This document shows, piece by piece, positions 1 through 13,136 of a stretch of 64,000 bases of DNA. The position numbers were made by a program, and so were the translations under genes. The stretch is from Scytalidium lignicola. Lineage: Eukaryota; Ascomycota; Leotiomycetes. The notes under the pieces are model-generated. The model saw only the letters and a list, made by a program, of their open reading frames with translations, did not search any database and was not told the DNA's origin. The number at the start of each line of letters is the position of its first letter. Position 1 is the first letter of the stretch. The stretch spans positions 19,473 to 83,472 of the forward strand of contig NCSJ02000189.1 in the NCBI GenBank assembly GCA_002812745.2, in the 5' to 3' direction.

Positions 1-811
1 TGCTACGTTTAGGGTTGTCTAAACAACATGAGTGCATTAGAGAAGGACGGAGCAGATCAATGAGCAAAATCATCGGCGTTATTTTGTTTTTTACGATGAT
101 TGGTTTGTTTTTCGTTTCGATGGATGGATTGGGATTCACGACTGTTACGAACTCAAAAAGCCTTCCCGTTCTTGTTAGCAAAGTATGGCTAGTGGCCATG
201 TACACTCAATTGCATAATTCATTTTAATGGAGATTTATAAGAGTGACTCTTCTCACAATAAATATTCTAGTCTTTTAATCTTTTAATGTTAAGTTGTTTG
301 GGCTTCTATGAAGGTGTTGTACCGTGCGGCTGAGAGCGCGAAGGGGAATGAAGCACTGATTTGGTGGTTGAAATGCAAGTTGTAACGTTACTTTTTTTAC
401 GACAGGTACTTGTACGGTCCTTTAGTACAGGTATCTTGAAGGATCCCACTTTCCCCTATCACCAGCAAAAATTACAAAGCTGAATAGGGAAAGGAGGGTC
501 TGCGGCACGGCTAGGGAGGTTGCAGCCGTCGCCCCCTTGGAGCCAGCTCTCATTTAAAAAGAATCTCGTCCCATGTTCGCCAAGGCTGCCAGCTGCCCTG
601 GAAATGCTTACTTGAGTGTCTTGTTAAGAAATGGTCTTGGCATAGTTTGGTCCTGGAACCTATATAATTACAACATGAAGATACGCGGGAAAAGGAGGCA
701 AAAAAACAGCCACCATGTGTCACTTATAACGCTGTGACTGCACCCGGGGTTTGCCCAGTTTCCAATTGTCTAAGGATTCAGGAATAAAGCTTTTCTGGGC
801 GTGGGCGTATT
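1..811. other. Window edge, no gene recognised
   Basis: This stretch carries only short unsupported reading frames. It has no recognisable protein motif, tRNA box or repeat. It may include the promoter or lost 5' exons of the secreted-protein remnant that follows. Confidence 0.4.
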
Positions 812-885
812 ATGTTGTGGCTGCTTTCCTTTTTTGTAACTCACAAAGTTATGATTATGATCTTTAACCATACTTTCTGTCCAGG

Positions 886-1651
886 TATTATAATGGCTCC
901 CTTTCGATGGAGATTACTGTGGTGGATTGGGATGACACCGATGAGACACTGTGCCCGGCCTTCCAAGTCAAAGCGATTCAGATACCGTTCAAAGCCATCC
1001 TGGCTGTGACCAAGACCGATACCAACTCCCAAGGAAACAACCGGCGTATTCAATGCCTCACCTAAAATAGATTGCTAACCACCGGTTGCTCCTTCTCAAA
1101 GGCCTCCATACATTGGTTATCCTCTGAATGACCGCATTCCAGTAGACTGGCAGTTAAGCACCGCTTACCTCCCAGCTGGACCTTCATATATAAAAGGTTA
1201 CTCTTTCACCGGCACAAAAATCAATACAACGAGAGCCGAGACCTTCCAGTTCAACTACACCACCTGCTATAATTTGACAGGCTCGAAGTATTCAGCAAGC
1301 ATCTTGCAGCCAGACAGTGTCACCAGCAACTATGGGCAGTTTAGCAAGACAAATGCGACCATCAGCGGGCGGTTTAATAACGATTCCGCTTCATTCCAGC
1401 TGTTAGGCGAATTCATGGCCCAGGTTCCTAGAGTACATCCTATTTTAGCCGGGCCTCTCTCCATGAGCTTTTATGGCAGTATTGACGGTGCTCACTCAGA
1501 TCTGTTGCTGGATGGTGAACAGCCAACTTGGATTCCTACGCTGGGATTCTCCAAGACGTTGAGTGGTCCTAATGAGGCGGGAACCTCACGTGTGTCCACG
1601 TATATATTATATGGTCTTGCAATGGCCTGGGCAATGTTTCTTTTTAGCTGA
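886..1651 (+). CDS. Putative secreted/GPI-anchored protein, 5' part unresolved or broken
   Basis: Two coding-looking blocks lie in different frames. Block 1 (886 to about 1045) reads YYNGSLSMEITVVDWDDTDE and onward. Block 2 (about 1103-1651) is a clean run of about 182 codons with several N-glycosylation sites (NTT, NYT, NLT, NAT). It ends in a hydrophobic stretch (YILYGLAMAWAMFLFS) right before the stop, as expected of a GPI-attachment signal. A sequence with a branch-like GCTAAC and a TTCTCAAAG acceptor precedes block 2. I could not find a donor that joins the blocks in phase, and no convincing start or signal peptide was found upstream; the hydrophobic MLWLLSFF at 812 does not join in phase. 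It could be a gene with unrecognised exons or a decayed gene. The family is not recognised. Confidence 0.35.
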
Positions 1652-3746
1652 GAATAAGTATCACGTATGTGCTTTAGTCGTATGCTTGCGTTTCCCTTTG
1701 CTTTTCAGAGGTAGGGGATGTAGGGGATTTGTGGTACATCTAGTGTAATTGTGAAGTGTGCAGTTATTAATTGTATAGCCACCATTATCAAAGTAAGAGA
1801 GTGTTGCCTAATAATGAGTAACCATGATCCACTATTCTGTTCTGACTTAAGGTTAAATTTGTACTTTAATTGAACTATATTTGGCAGAACTATGTAGCAT
1901 GCTGATTATAATATAACAACGCCAGTTAGCTATTTTATCATCAACGTATCTAATAGCATGGCCATCCTAGGAATACGACAGTTCTCATGTAGAAGAATCT
2001 TCAATTAATCTTAAACCAAGCCTCTCGTAAATTTTTCTCGACTTCTTATCTATTCATCCCCCCACCTAGAAAGCCCAACCTTTCTTTTGCTTTTTATCTC
2101 CCGCTTGAATAATTTCTTTTCGGTGTGAGTATCTCTGCTTACCCAGAGATTTATTGGTAAGAGAAATTAATAACTTAATTATCTCATACAAGAGGGAAAA
2201 ATCCGTTAGTTCTATGTGCCGAGTCTTTAGTCTTTTATAGCGTTCGTTGGTTAGACTCAGATGAGCAACGACTTTTCTCCCAAAGTTGGCATCCCTTACT
2301 TTCCCTTCTCGTCGTCCATTTGATGAAAGTTTGCAATGCCGAGAGCATATAATTAGTGAAACGGTGCTAAAAATACAGACATGCAACGATTGTTCGACTG
2401 TTTCACATCAATCTTATATTGCTGGAGAGAATCCGGATCTAGAGAGATATTATTGTGAGAGCGGTATTAGAACACCAAGCTATCTTTCACAACAACGCAG
2501 TGGTGTTGATGCAATCTTACCTCTCTCATCCATTATTGATCTCAAGCGCCATCCTCGCTGTTTATTACTTATCACCGTTCTTTCTCATTTGCACATGTTC
2601 AACTTCTTTCAACTACTGCTACACCACAAAGCCACCAACCTCAAAGCTTTTCTCCCCACGTGTTCATAACGCCGAGCTCTTTAGTGCAAAGCTATCGCCT
2701 ACAGACACGCAATAAATTATATTACATGAGACGTAACATTAATTATTGCTTTTTGTTGCATCCCTTGCTTTAAAGAACATCACTAACAGTCTCGGCACCC
2801 ACGGATATTAGCCTTGTCAGCCTCACCTATGTAGCGCAATCACGAAGTGCTCTACCGATGCATGAAGCCCAAGAAAGAAGCTCGATGGGCAAGGAGAAGA
2901 AGCATAAACTGAGACAAAACGGGATATATCAAAGGGCTGATATGGGGAAATATGCGATACGCCCCCCCACTGTATGATCCCGATAGGGTTTACCCCACGA
3001 GGCTGTCCTATAGGCAAGGAGTTCATGAAGTGAGGCTAGATATCTGAACAAGTTAACCAAGAAAATGAGCCAAACACCGTTGAAAAGATACGCAGCCACA
3101 GAAAGGAACAATCATAGAAGCACCACACATCTATCGATCATTCTCCTTTAAGTTTTGATGCTACTTTACTTCACGCCGCCAACTATATCACTAACCTCTT
3201 CTTTTCGCAATAAGATTGTCAAATAGAAAAACAAAACACCTTGTCAAAAATATAAATGTCAACAGTTTGCAACTATTATTTACATCCAACCGATCTGATA
3301 ATGTACAGTACAGCCTCAATATGATATTACAGGGGTTGCTCGAGCTCCAGCCCTTGCATGATAAGACCCCCAACAAAGAAAATATACTCAAACAAATAGA
3401 GTACCACATTGCGGCCAGAGCCTTCTAGTTTATTCTAGCAAATCATTTTCATAAGCCTGCGCCAAAAACAATAATAATTAAATAGATGAACTTGAACTTT
3501 TGAAACAAAGAAGATTTTGGCTATTTATTTGCCTGATGAAATGTGATATCCAAAGGAGAGAATGGGAAGAAAATGAGGCTACCTGCATACGCCAAAAATC
3601 CCGGGTATCTGTAAAAATGCAGGCGCTAACTATGCATCAGCTGACAAATGAATGAATGGACCGAACGTTAGGAAAGTTGATGAGTGAATTACAGGCAAAT
3701 GTGAGTCAAGGATTCAAACCCCTGGAATCATGGCTGCCTGTTTGCT
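1652..3746. other. Intergenic, no supported gene
   Basis: About 2.1 kb with scattered short ORFs in all frames and no family signal. It separates the 3' end of the secreted-protein remnant from the 3' end of SOK1, so both sides are 3' flanks. Confidence 0.45.
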
Positions 3747-5996
3747 TTACTCGAACGTATTGCAACTGCTCTGTGTATCATCGGAGAGAATCCCTATGAC
3801 ACCAGCTGCAAGGAGTGCTGCATTTTTCAAGAGATGCTTCAGGCTTAATTTGTGACCAGTAACCGATAACTCTTACACTCGGACGGAATGTAGACCAATA
3901 AGTCCAAATACCTTGCTATATGTATGCACTTACAGGACTACTTGTAAGTGGTCCAAACCCATCGTACAGATGTGCCGAGTGTCGGTTTGAGGTTTGATCT
4001 GTGACTTCATCTCCATCAGCACTGATCTCGTTGTCATTCCCCTCTGGATCATCAATATATGCCAATGGCCCCCAGACGCGCCAGTGAAGAACACCTATGT
4101 GAGCAATCCGTGTAGCCATGTCAACAATTGGCTCTTTGTGAACAGGGATATCCATGATAGGTATATGGGGCGCAATGCCGTTTGCTTTTCGGGGGGCAGT
4201 AGCTGCATCGGATACATGAAGGTTGCTGAGAGGCATGTATGCCTCAACTAACATTTTGAGGTGAGGATGGAGTTGAGACAGGATAACCCTTTCGGCTTCT
4301 TGGTAGACCGGTGAAGCTGCATTTGAAATGTGAGAGGCTACCCTGCTCTCGAATCCAGGGAGTTCAGTAAGTGGAGCAGGCGTTGATCGGAGGATTTGAA
4401 GGGCCAGAGCCGAGGACAGAGAGGTCCACTTGTTTGTGTTCGGCGTTGCTGATGCTAAAATATCGAGGAGTGAGTTCCTTAGTTCGTAACTGGATTCTTG
4501 TTGTGAAACCAAAAAATAGGCTGGAGTTGCCCCTGAAGGTCCTCGAGTCGAATTAGACGATGAGACTGAGGATTCCGGGCTGGATGGTTCTGAATCCATG
4601 ACATCACTATCAATATTTGCATTCCAAACAGGCGTTGATGGCCGCGCATTAAACTCTCCAATAGCTGATGCATTGCGACTATTGCTCTCTGCCCTCAGAT
4701 CGCGGTACAGTTGCATACAAATCTCGAGATTGATCGCATCAAGCATATCCGAACGTAGTTTCAAAATGCGGTCCTCGTCAAAGAGGAACGTGTGAGGGAC
4801 CGGTTCTGAAGATTTCGACGGCAAGGTAAAATTTACCAACGCCTTGAAAAAGGCCCATAACTGAGCCTTTGACCGCATAGATGCGTCAACCGTGGATTCT
4901 GTATCGAGGAGATTTATTGAATTCTTAAACCACTGATGTGCTCTTTGGATATCAAGCTTCCCAGCCACAATTTTCTTTGCAAAGAATTTCTGTTCGAATT
5001 GTACTGTATCTTCGATGAGTATTTCCCTAAGACATCGAATTTGATGATTTGCGACATCCTGATAAATTAGTAGAGCTATGTTTATAATTTGAACTAACTT
5101 ACCAATTTCATAGCCTCTAGAATTCCCAACAGGCTTTTGATGCCTTCAATAAGTAAATTTATGTCTTGATTTCTGTCACCCTCACTTATCTGTGTGACCA
5201 TAAGATCGACCCAGCTGTCCCGCATTGGAGCACAATGACGCTTTAGCAGTCCTGACAGCCACTGTGCTAATCTTGTAAGATCTGCAACTGCCTTTCCAAT
5301 CTCCTGCATAAGTAATTCTACGTTAAATGTCTCCTCAACGGAAATTCTATCCCGTTCCGGAACTAGAGTCTCTAGAATACCTCGAATGGCACCTAAAGCT
5401 GCGGGGAGAGTCCACTCTATAGCCCCATGCCGATTCTCAAATTCCTCTCTGTTTGTTAAATATTCTCTAAGCTGGTTACCTAAGGTGTCCCAAAACTCGT
5501 TCGCCTTTTGGAGTTTCCGTTTTCCTTTCTCACCGTCTGTGTTTGGCCGAAAGTGTAAATCTGGGTTGAAGTTTATATCATGTCTAAGTTTTGGGTTGTG
5601 AACAATCTTATTAACCTCAAGTTCGCCGAGACTTTCTTTTGTAACCGGAAGTTCAAGTGCAGTCGTCACTGGTGGAGGATTCGATTTCGTCGTCGTTGTT
5701 GTCCGCTCAGCTAGGGATGACAGGACTTTATCACGATTCTGACTTCTTGGTCCTTGAACAGAGGCTCTCTTCGCTTTCTTCGGACGATATGTGAGGCTCA
5801 TTGCGGACTGATTATCGGAGTCTGGCATGTACTCTTGCTGCTCGTGAGGCACATCTCCCGAAACTTGTGGATTCGTCTCGACAGCTTCACCAGAAACTGG
5901 TTCATCCTCAGTCGGTGTTGTAGATTTGGCCGGATTATTCGAAGTCTCTATGCTTCTCCTGCGTCCTAAACTTCCTGAATTGGGCTCCATCACCAC
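3747..5996 (-). CDS. SOK1: SOK1-like cAMP-signalling protein, Tcp11 domain
   Basis: Three exons were joined by hand: 5996-5103, 5058-3934 and 3836-3747. Introns are 5059-5102 (44 nt, GTAAGT...TCAG) and 3837-3933 (97 nt). The product is 702 aa. Residues 1-130 are a low-complexity Ser/Thr/Pro/basic tail. The family signature HNPKLRHDINFNPDLHFRP lies at 133-151 and opens a Tcp11 (T-complex 11) domain that runs almost to the end. In yeast, SOK1 is a high-copy suppressor of loss of cAMP-dependent kinase; animal TCP11 relatives also act in cAMP signalling. The last exon has only 29 codons but reads as a conserved-looking end with a small apolar segment (AALLAAGVIGIL). Reading through its donor would stop after four more codons. 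The start is the first Met of MVMEP; the second Met is an alternative. Family assignment is firm; the role in this fungus is inferred. Confidence 0.88.
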
Positions 5997-8900
5997 TAAA
6001 AAATTCCAGACCAGCTGGCTCTATCCTTTATGTGTGAAGTCGGCAGACGAATGACGCTAGGGTGAACTGAGAACCGTGAGATTGTTTAAACAAAGTATAA
6101 CTTGGCTTGCGCTCTAGTCAAGGGGCGAGAACTGTCTGAGATACCTAAGAGAGTCAGCAAGGCCTACAACATAGGTTGTGAGAGGGTAAGAGTCTGATTC
6201 CATAGCAAGGTATGTCAAAGACGGGTAGCAGCATGTTGTACTTCCAAGCGTTCCAACCTTAGAAGCCATATTCGAGGCCTTCGGGTGGCTGCAAGCTGCA
6301 ATAACGCCCTAGTTATGGCATCTTCTGCTCCAAGGGAAAGATTGTACCACATACCTCGTCTTAATCCCAAACTGCTCTATCTCTAAAAGCAAAAACACAA
6401 TTTTCTCCTTGCTATACTCAATGGTCAGACAGGAACCACGTAAGACCTTTGAGGTCCACCAATGAAACGATTGTACGGCGTATGATTCGCCAGCAATTGC
6501 AATATGGAAGGAAGACAAGAGAGATCGAAAATTGAACTCTTTCCTCCTTTTTCCCTTTCAGACGAAAACAGAAATTTAGGGATTGCGGGATTCAATAATT
6601 AAGGTGGTATGCAGGTGGACAGAAAGCAAATTAAAAAAGCCAGGACCACCCGCCGTAAAGGAGGGAGGTAATATGTTCAATAATGCGAGGTCAGGGCGTT
6701 AAGTGGATAAGGCGACCAAGGGATGCTCTGAATACAAGTAGACCCAATGGAAATATGTTGAGCCTCTCTACCAACTCATGCTCTTCTTGATTTTTTAACA
6801 GCTTGTTTGGTGGCGCGAGCAAATGTCGCCACCACCAACGGCATTCCCGTGAACGATATATGTCATTTTTTGTCGCTCGGTATTGCGATCGGATCGCGAC
6901 CTCAGATCGCATTTGCGCACGGTACTGTATCTTTTAGGGCGGCATGAGCTTAGATAATATGGGCACGGGTTGTCATAGCATTACTCGCCCCTTCGAGAGG
7001 CTATGTCCAGGACATCCGGACGCAATATGGTGACCATGTCGTGGAAAGTCGCTGTCTCCGACCGAATGTGGTGTTATTCAGGCGTGTCTTACAGATCTCT
7101 CGGTTACCTATCATCATACATTCCAATACGGTAGAGCTTCTTCGCCTCCCTTTCTAGACTCTTCGTCATTCTGAAGCGGCGATATGGTAGTATAATTTAT
7201 AGGCTTCTACCGCCTTCTCTGTTATCAGCTACCTTTGTCCCTTGGCGTGCTACTGCAGCAGCTATGAGAATGCTCTGTTCCAGAACATCATCGAATCGCC
7301 TTTTCTATGTGATATGCTCCGGGTCGCGAGAAGATACTGCAGCAACTCGAGTAACAAGAAGACGGGAAGATGAGCAGCGTTGAGTACGGCCGGCTGATGG
7401 GACAGGTTTGTTGGTGTCAACGGTAACCATTCTCAACAATTACGATGTCGAGGCCGGATACTGCAGTTATGCACGACTTGTTACCAATTGTGCCTTTCCA
7501 TAGGTGCTTCTTCTGGCTCATGACCTCCCTGCTGCTGCCGGTTGACGACGCATGTGTGTTGTCATCCCGCCATTCCATCAATATTTAATGTTTTCTTTTT
7601 TATAAAGAAATCGAGTGTACCATTGGGGGTTGTGGTACTTTCCCGAGACGAGCACGGCCAGCCCATGCTATCTTCTACTGGTATGTGGCTGGGCGTAGTA
7701 TATCCCCCCAGATCCCCTGAAAACATGAGGTGTAATGGACGTCTCCTATTTGCAGCAGAAGATGCCGTCTTCCTGATTTCATAAAGATAGGTTTAATTAA
7801 TCCAATTGGAAGTGGTCGGAATAGGGAAGCCATCAAGATCGGATCTAACAATGAGGCTGTTGTAACTCGGATTCTCATCCGTAAATGTCAACCAACGAAT
7901 CTTTAGTAGCCTATATCACCGAACCATGCCACTATACTTTTGTACCAATAACTGCCGGTTGTTTCGTGACTAGAGATGGTATCGAGCCGTAGATCCAGAA
8001 CGCCAGAGTTCCTCAACTATTATTTTTAAAGTAGGATCGGCGAATACTACGATGATGTTGTCAGCTTATGGAGGAAGCAATCTATAACCTAACTTTGTAA
8101 AGTTCACTTACCGTAGCATTGTGACTATAATTTCTTGGATATCATAACTCCCGATTTATACCAAGGAAATTCTGTAAGAAATACTAGCCACAGCCTCAAC
8201 CTGGAATCTGAGGCGAAATAAAGCATGTAGTTATGACCTCTCTTTTCTCGAACTAGCCCATGGTGTCTTTCGTAGTAAACTTCCTGACCAGACCCTGAGA
8301 TCATGTTTGGCCTTGAAAGGTATTCCAACTGCCCCTCCTAACAAGGAATTTCAAGGACTTAAAAGTAAAATTTCCTGGAAAGAGTAGCGTAGCCGTAGCA
8401 TTCTTTCCAAATAATGAAACCAAGTTTTTGACGGCCCTGGCCTACTTAGCACGGCCGCCTTACGGCAGCCTCGTGAGATATCGCCAACTGGAGAGGTTTG
8501 TAGACCAACAGCAAGAAAAACCCAAAAAGATTAAGAAAAAGAAGGCAAATTTTAGGCAGAAAAGAAAAATTTCACCGTAGACGTATACTTATCATAGGAA
8601 GAGGAAAGCGAAAAGATGAAGAGGGCTTGATGTGGAATTCCAGGCAGGAAGGGGCGAAGAACAGCGTAGGCTGCGATGCGAATAATATATAGGCGGCTAA
8701 TAAACGCTTCGTGGCTAAACTCAACTAGCATAAGACTTTAATGCCTGCCGTGCGGCTCTGTAGCGTTGTGTTTTGTCTCATAAAATAATAAATTATTGAG
8801 CCAATTAGAAAAATGCAAATAAAATTCCTCGATCATTGCCTCCTTCAGTGGTTAAAGGAGTAAACGCGGTCGTCCGGAGCCTCACCGTAGATCGTACATT

Positions 8901-9533
8901 GATCTCATTGTAGCATCACCTCGATAGCATTTCACTTTAAGTAATTGTAGATCAGAAAGCATCTTACTGAATGGGTATCATTGCTGACAAGTATCTTTAT
9001 ACACACGAGCTTGGTACACCCCAGAGCGGTCATCACATCTTTGTACCAACATATATATCCTCCACCCAGTCAAATCTAACAAGCTGCGCCCAATTCCGCA
9101 CAGAAAAAAGTATGTCGCCCGCTCAAATTCGCGTAGATGCTCTGAATAGTGAAAACAAAATATCGACCATAGGTGATGATATAACAAAACACACCACGTA
9201 CTCCCGCTTGTAAATTTAGAATTTCTCGAATACCCCAACTCGATCCAGAGAGCAGCAAAAGATCGAAGCTTTAAAAGAAAGATCCGGTACAAGCTGTTAA
9301 ATAGAATCTGAGTTGCAAGGATATGCTCGGAAACATCTTGCGTGTGTGGTGAGGCAGAAAATTCTTCAGATCCAGTGAAGAATGTCCATGCTATTTGAAA
9401 GATTAACCTTGGCCATCGGTGACACTGACACCTCCTTAAGTACGCCAANTTTTTTCTATCCTTTGAGACACAAAAAATGGACCAATTATCATCCCAATAA
9501 GGCTTAGTGAACGAATCAAGTCCGATGGGCTAA
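5997..9533. other. Gene-poor 3.5 kb spacer
   Basis: Lies between the SOK1 5' end and the ARP1 3' end. Only short, mutually overlapping ORFs occur. The longest (8978-9448, minus, 156 codons) is rich in Cys, Trp and Phe and has no family motif. The stretch includes the SOK1 promoter and one N (9449) beside a T run. No transposon ends or tRNA were seen by eye. Confidence 0.45.
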
Positions 9534-10976
9534 CTACGTAAACTTTGTATGGATGATGTCTGGGTTTTCATGCCAGTCATCAATACTAACCCACATCTAA
9601 ACAAGCATTAGCATTCTGAATATCAAGCCATTAATGAGATCATAATTTCTAAAACTCACCTTCCTGAAAGTACTCAAACCGGCCAAGATACTGCCACCAA
9701 TCCACGTAGAATACTTCCTCTCCGGCGGGGCAAAAATCTTGATTCTCATATCTTTTACTGCAAGTCTCTGTACCTCATGAAGAAGTCGATCACCAAAACC
9801 CTTGGTTAAAGTACTACCACCAGAGAGAACTATATTCCCAAACAGCTCCTTTCGAAGGTCGAGATCCGTCCGGTTAATCGCATCGACAACGATTTGATGG
9901 ATACCAGGATACTCCAGTCCGATGATTTCTGGATCAAAAAGAATTTCAGGAGCGCGGAAACGCTCTGCTCCAACCTAAAATTCAAGTTTTTAACAAAAGC
10001 TCGATCCAGTTATGGGGCAAAGGGTAATGAAGGTATGGAGACTGCCTTCCAAAAGCTTACCTTGATCTTATTCCCATCTGGTAAAACGTACTCCACAACT
10101 CTTCCATCTCCGGGCTTTGCGCTACTCCATTCCTTTTCCTCTCTCTTCGGATCCGCCGCCACATAACTGACCTTCTCTTTGATCATCCTAACAACTTCCT
10201 TCTCAGCACTTGTATGAAACACATAACCACTTCTCCTTAACAGCAGCTGTAAATGCTCTGTGACATCCCTTCCGGCCACATCTATTCTCCGTATCGAACT
10301 CGGCATGGCGAATCCTTGATATACTGGTACTGCATGGGAGACCCCGTCACCGGCGTCCAGAACTATTCCTGTCGTCCGGCCAGATGCGTAGAGAGAGAGA
10401 ACAGCCTGTATGGAAGTGTAGAGAGCTGGAACATTGAAAGTCTCGAATAGGATCTGGGCAGCTGTGTCGCGGTTACTACGAGGATTGAGTGGTGGTTCCG
10501 TTAAGAGGACTGGATGCTGTTGTATCAAAACGCAAAATTAGCCACAATCATTTCCCCCAATCTCTCCATACTCCTCCAATTTCCACATTCTATCCCAAAT
10601 ATTGCTCTTTCTCATAGTTCTTTTTCTTCTTTCAAGGCTCCAAAACTCTCCCACCTCCCAATAAACTCACCTCTTCACTAAGCGTTTTCAACCCCTCCGT
10701 ATAAACCCACTCCCAAATCCTCTCCATATCATCCCAATCCGTAACAATCCCATGCTCTAGCGGATATCTTATCTTCAACAATCCCCTTAACTCCTGCGCC
10801 CTCTGCCCGATAAACACGTCCCCCTCAAGCGCACCGGCAAGCACGCGCAGATGCTTCGGCCGGCCGACAAACGATGGGAAAAAGCATTTAGGCAGGTCGT
10901 CGCCGGCAAATCCGGCGCGGATAGTACCGCTGCCGTTATCAAGGACTATAGGGGCGTTGTGGAGAGTGTCTGTCAT
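9534..10976 (-). CDS. ARP1: Actin-related protein Arp1 (centractin), dynactin filament
   Basis: Four exons: 10976-10671, 10516-10061, 9974-9660 and 9596-9534. All three introns (154, 86 and 63 nt) are GT-AG and phase-compatible. The product is 379 aa, the usual Arp1 length. The N-terminal phosphate-1 loop [14 protein letters not shown] is at 13-26, the second nucleotide loop [10 protein letters not shown] at 154-163, and [15 protein letters not shown] lies in exon 3. The last exon encodes the typical Arp1 ending, [17 protein letters not shown]. Arp1 forms the short actin-like filament of dynactin, which links cytoplasmic dynein to cargo and is needed for nuclear migration in hyphae (ro-4 in Neurospora). 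The [17 protein letters not shown] stretch in place of conventional actin sequence separates it from actin. Confidence 0.96.
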
Positions 10977-11595
10977 TGTTGCGGAGAGAGGTAGTAGGCA
11001 AGCACCGCCTTTTGTTTAAGGGGAGAGAGGGAGCGATTATATACGTCAAAAACCGGAGACAGACGGTGGTTGGATTTAGGTGGGTGGAAGAAATTATGTA
11101 CGGAGGAAAAAGAAGGAGAAATGAGTGACTTTGAATGGAGGCTTGAGCGGAACAGAAGTTGAGAGGTGATGGAATGTGTGGTTAGGTTTGGTTGGTTGTC
11201 CTCCTGAAATTGTTCGCGTAGCTTTTTTGGGGAGACGCGAAATACCGTAATGTGTGGATTTACAGGGGTAGCTTTATCCCCAAGCTTTCGAACCGTCACC
11301 CCTCAAGAGTAGTTGTAGAAATGTTTGAAATTCTCAAATCCATAGGATTATGATGTATTCAAGTCACATTAATTTGTGGTGATAGGCATCTTATGAATTT
11401 TTTGTAACTTGTCCTGTATTTATTCTATATGGTGTCTTGGCCATCTAAGAGCTTGCAGTAGATAGCTTTAATCTATCAGAACTACGATGCACTCCCTGTT
11501 CCTCCAGTGACTTAAGTCACAGAACCAGGAGCTCCAAACAACAAAACTCCAAAATATATGCATGCAATATCCAAAGCATAGCATCTTTCCCGGAA
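10977..11595. promoter_or_regulatory. ARP1 upstream region / DMT gene 3' flank
   Basis: A 619 bp spacer between two minus-strand genes. It must hold the ARP1 promoter. No defined box could be assigned by eye. Confidence 0.4.
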
Positions 11596-13136
11596 CTAGC
11601 TAGAGAACGCAGCGCGGTCTCGTGGGAGTTCATCTAATTGAACCTGGACATCGCCATCTATGTTTTGCAACATGCCCATCTCCTCATCATGATCCCCATC
11701 ATCTTCGTTAATATGATTCGGTGCAGCTCTATCCACGACCTCATCTTTCTTCACTGCAACATAAATAGCACTCCCAAGAATTAACCCACTCCCAGCCAAA
11801 CTCCACCAGTCCGGAGTTGTCCCAAAAATAACCTTATCCAACGCCAAAGCAAAAAGCATATTCGTATAAATCATTGTCGTAGCCCGAACTCCACCTCCTT
11901 TCCCTGCCATTCCCTTCGTCATGAGAAACTGCGTTATGAAGCCACATACACCAAGGAAAGTTAGCAATCCAAATTGCCGCAAGTTGTGAGGCCACTCAAA
12001 ATGCAGGTTATCGGCGAGTTTGAGTGGCTCCGCAAGACTAAGGACGGAGGTGCTGACGATGAGACAAAAGACTCCAAAGTAGTTGACTGAGATCAGGGGG
12101 TGAGCACGGGTCCCGACCAGCCGAATAGAGGTAAATGCACCAGCACTGCCAATGACTCCAATGAGGGATACGCCTACGGCAGAGAGGCGCTGGAATGCAG
12201 TTACTTCGTGGATATTAGTATTGGAGTTAGTCGTAGTTGTGGTTTCAACAGAAGCTGTAGTGTTTGATGCGGTGGCCGTAGAAGTGCTTGAGGAGGATGA
12301 CAAGAAAGATGTAGGGCGGGCGATTAGAAGGACTCCAATCAGGGCAATCAGACTAGCGTATTGAGATGAGCGGGCGAATGGTTCATGGAGCAAGAAGTAG
12401 CAGCCATAGCTGGCGACAGCTGGTGCGAGGAAGCTGATAACGACGGTTTCGGCAATAGGGAGATACCTGAGAGCGTCTAAAAAACGGTTAGGCTAGCTGT
12501 TCCGCAATATTACAGAGGAAAAAGAGTGATAAACTCATGTTATGACTTACAATAAGTCCCGTAAACGCCAAAGAACCCACTCAATCCTCTAAGAACGAGC
12601 AACCATCTAACCTTCCTCGCCCCCAATGGGAAATCAGGCGTCTTCTTCCACCACATCCACAAACTAGCTAGCACCACAGTTACGGACATCCGCGCAAACA
12701 AGATCTGGAAAGGTTGCATGCCTCCATCCTCAATTTCTAACAACCGAGTGGCGACATTCATCAGGGCCCCGAAGAACTGGGAGAGAGCAACATAGACTAG
12801 ACCCTGATTCCGTTGCCAAAATTCATCAGCGTAGGCTCGTACCCTTTCGGATATAGTTGCATTTGGAGAATGTGCTGAGGAGGGATATGTAGGATATGGC
12901 GAGGCAGCACGAGAGAGTGTGGAGATAGTGCTGAAAGAGGCTCGGCGAAAGGCATTGGGATCGAGGAGGGAGTTATCTCGTTCCTTGGATGGAGGTGCTA
13001 GGAGTCCATTGGCATCAGAACCACCGTTCAGCGCTATATCGAAGTTCGACGGCAGGCCATGCAGGAGTTCATCGAAACCTTCGTCTGGCTCATGCTTTAC
13101 AGGGGAGTAGTAACTATGGGTGCGGCCTCGAGACAT
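11596..13136 (-). CDS. DMT-superfamily (EamA/DUF6) membrane transporter
   Basis: Two exons, 13136-12551 and 12476-11596, with a 74 nt GTAAGT...TTTAG intron in phase 1 (12477-12550). The product is 488 aa. Residues 1-110 are a Ser/Pro-rich hydrophilic tail. About ten hydrophobic spans follow, as two EamA repeats. The motif spanning the splice junction (GTYYALRYLPIAETVVISFL) matches the end of the first EamA repeat, where the conserved YLP.A/SE...F.AP pattern occurs. A Ser/Thr-rich insert separates the repeats, and the acidic tail after the last span carries EEMGMLQ. Members of this drug/metabolite transporter family include SLC35-type carriers. The substrate cannot be read from sequence, and plasma-membrane, Golgi or vacuolar location is open. 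Confidence 0.85.

Noticed and set aside
2286..2715. Plus-strand ORFs of 127 and 86 codons
   Set aside because: They overlap in different frames, have skewed His/Leu/Ser composition and no recognised motif.
3711..3722. tRNA B-box-like GGATTCAAACC on the plus strand
   Set aside because: The complement GGTTTGAATCC lacks the near-invariant C of GGTTC, and no matching A-box or cloverleaf is seen around it.
8978..9448. 156-codon minus-strand ORF downstream of ARP1
   Set aside because: Rich in Trp, Cys and Phe, no domain, beside an N, and overlapped by an opposite-strand ORF; not better than chance.
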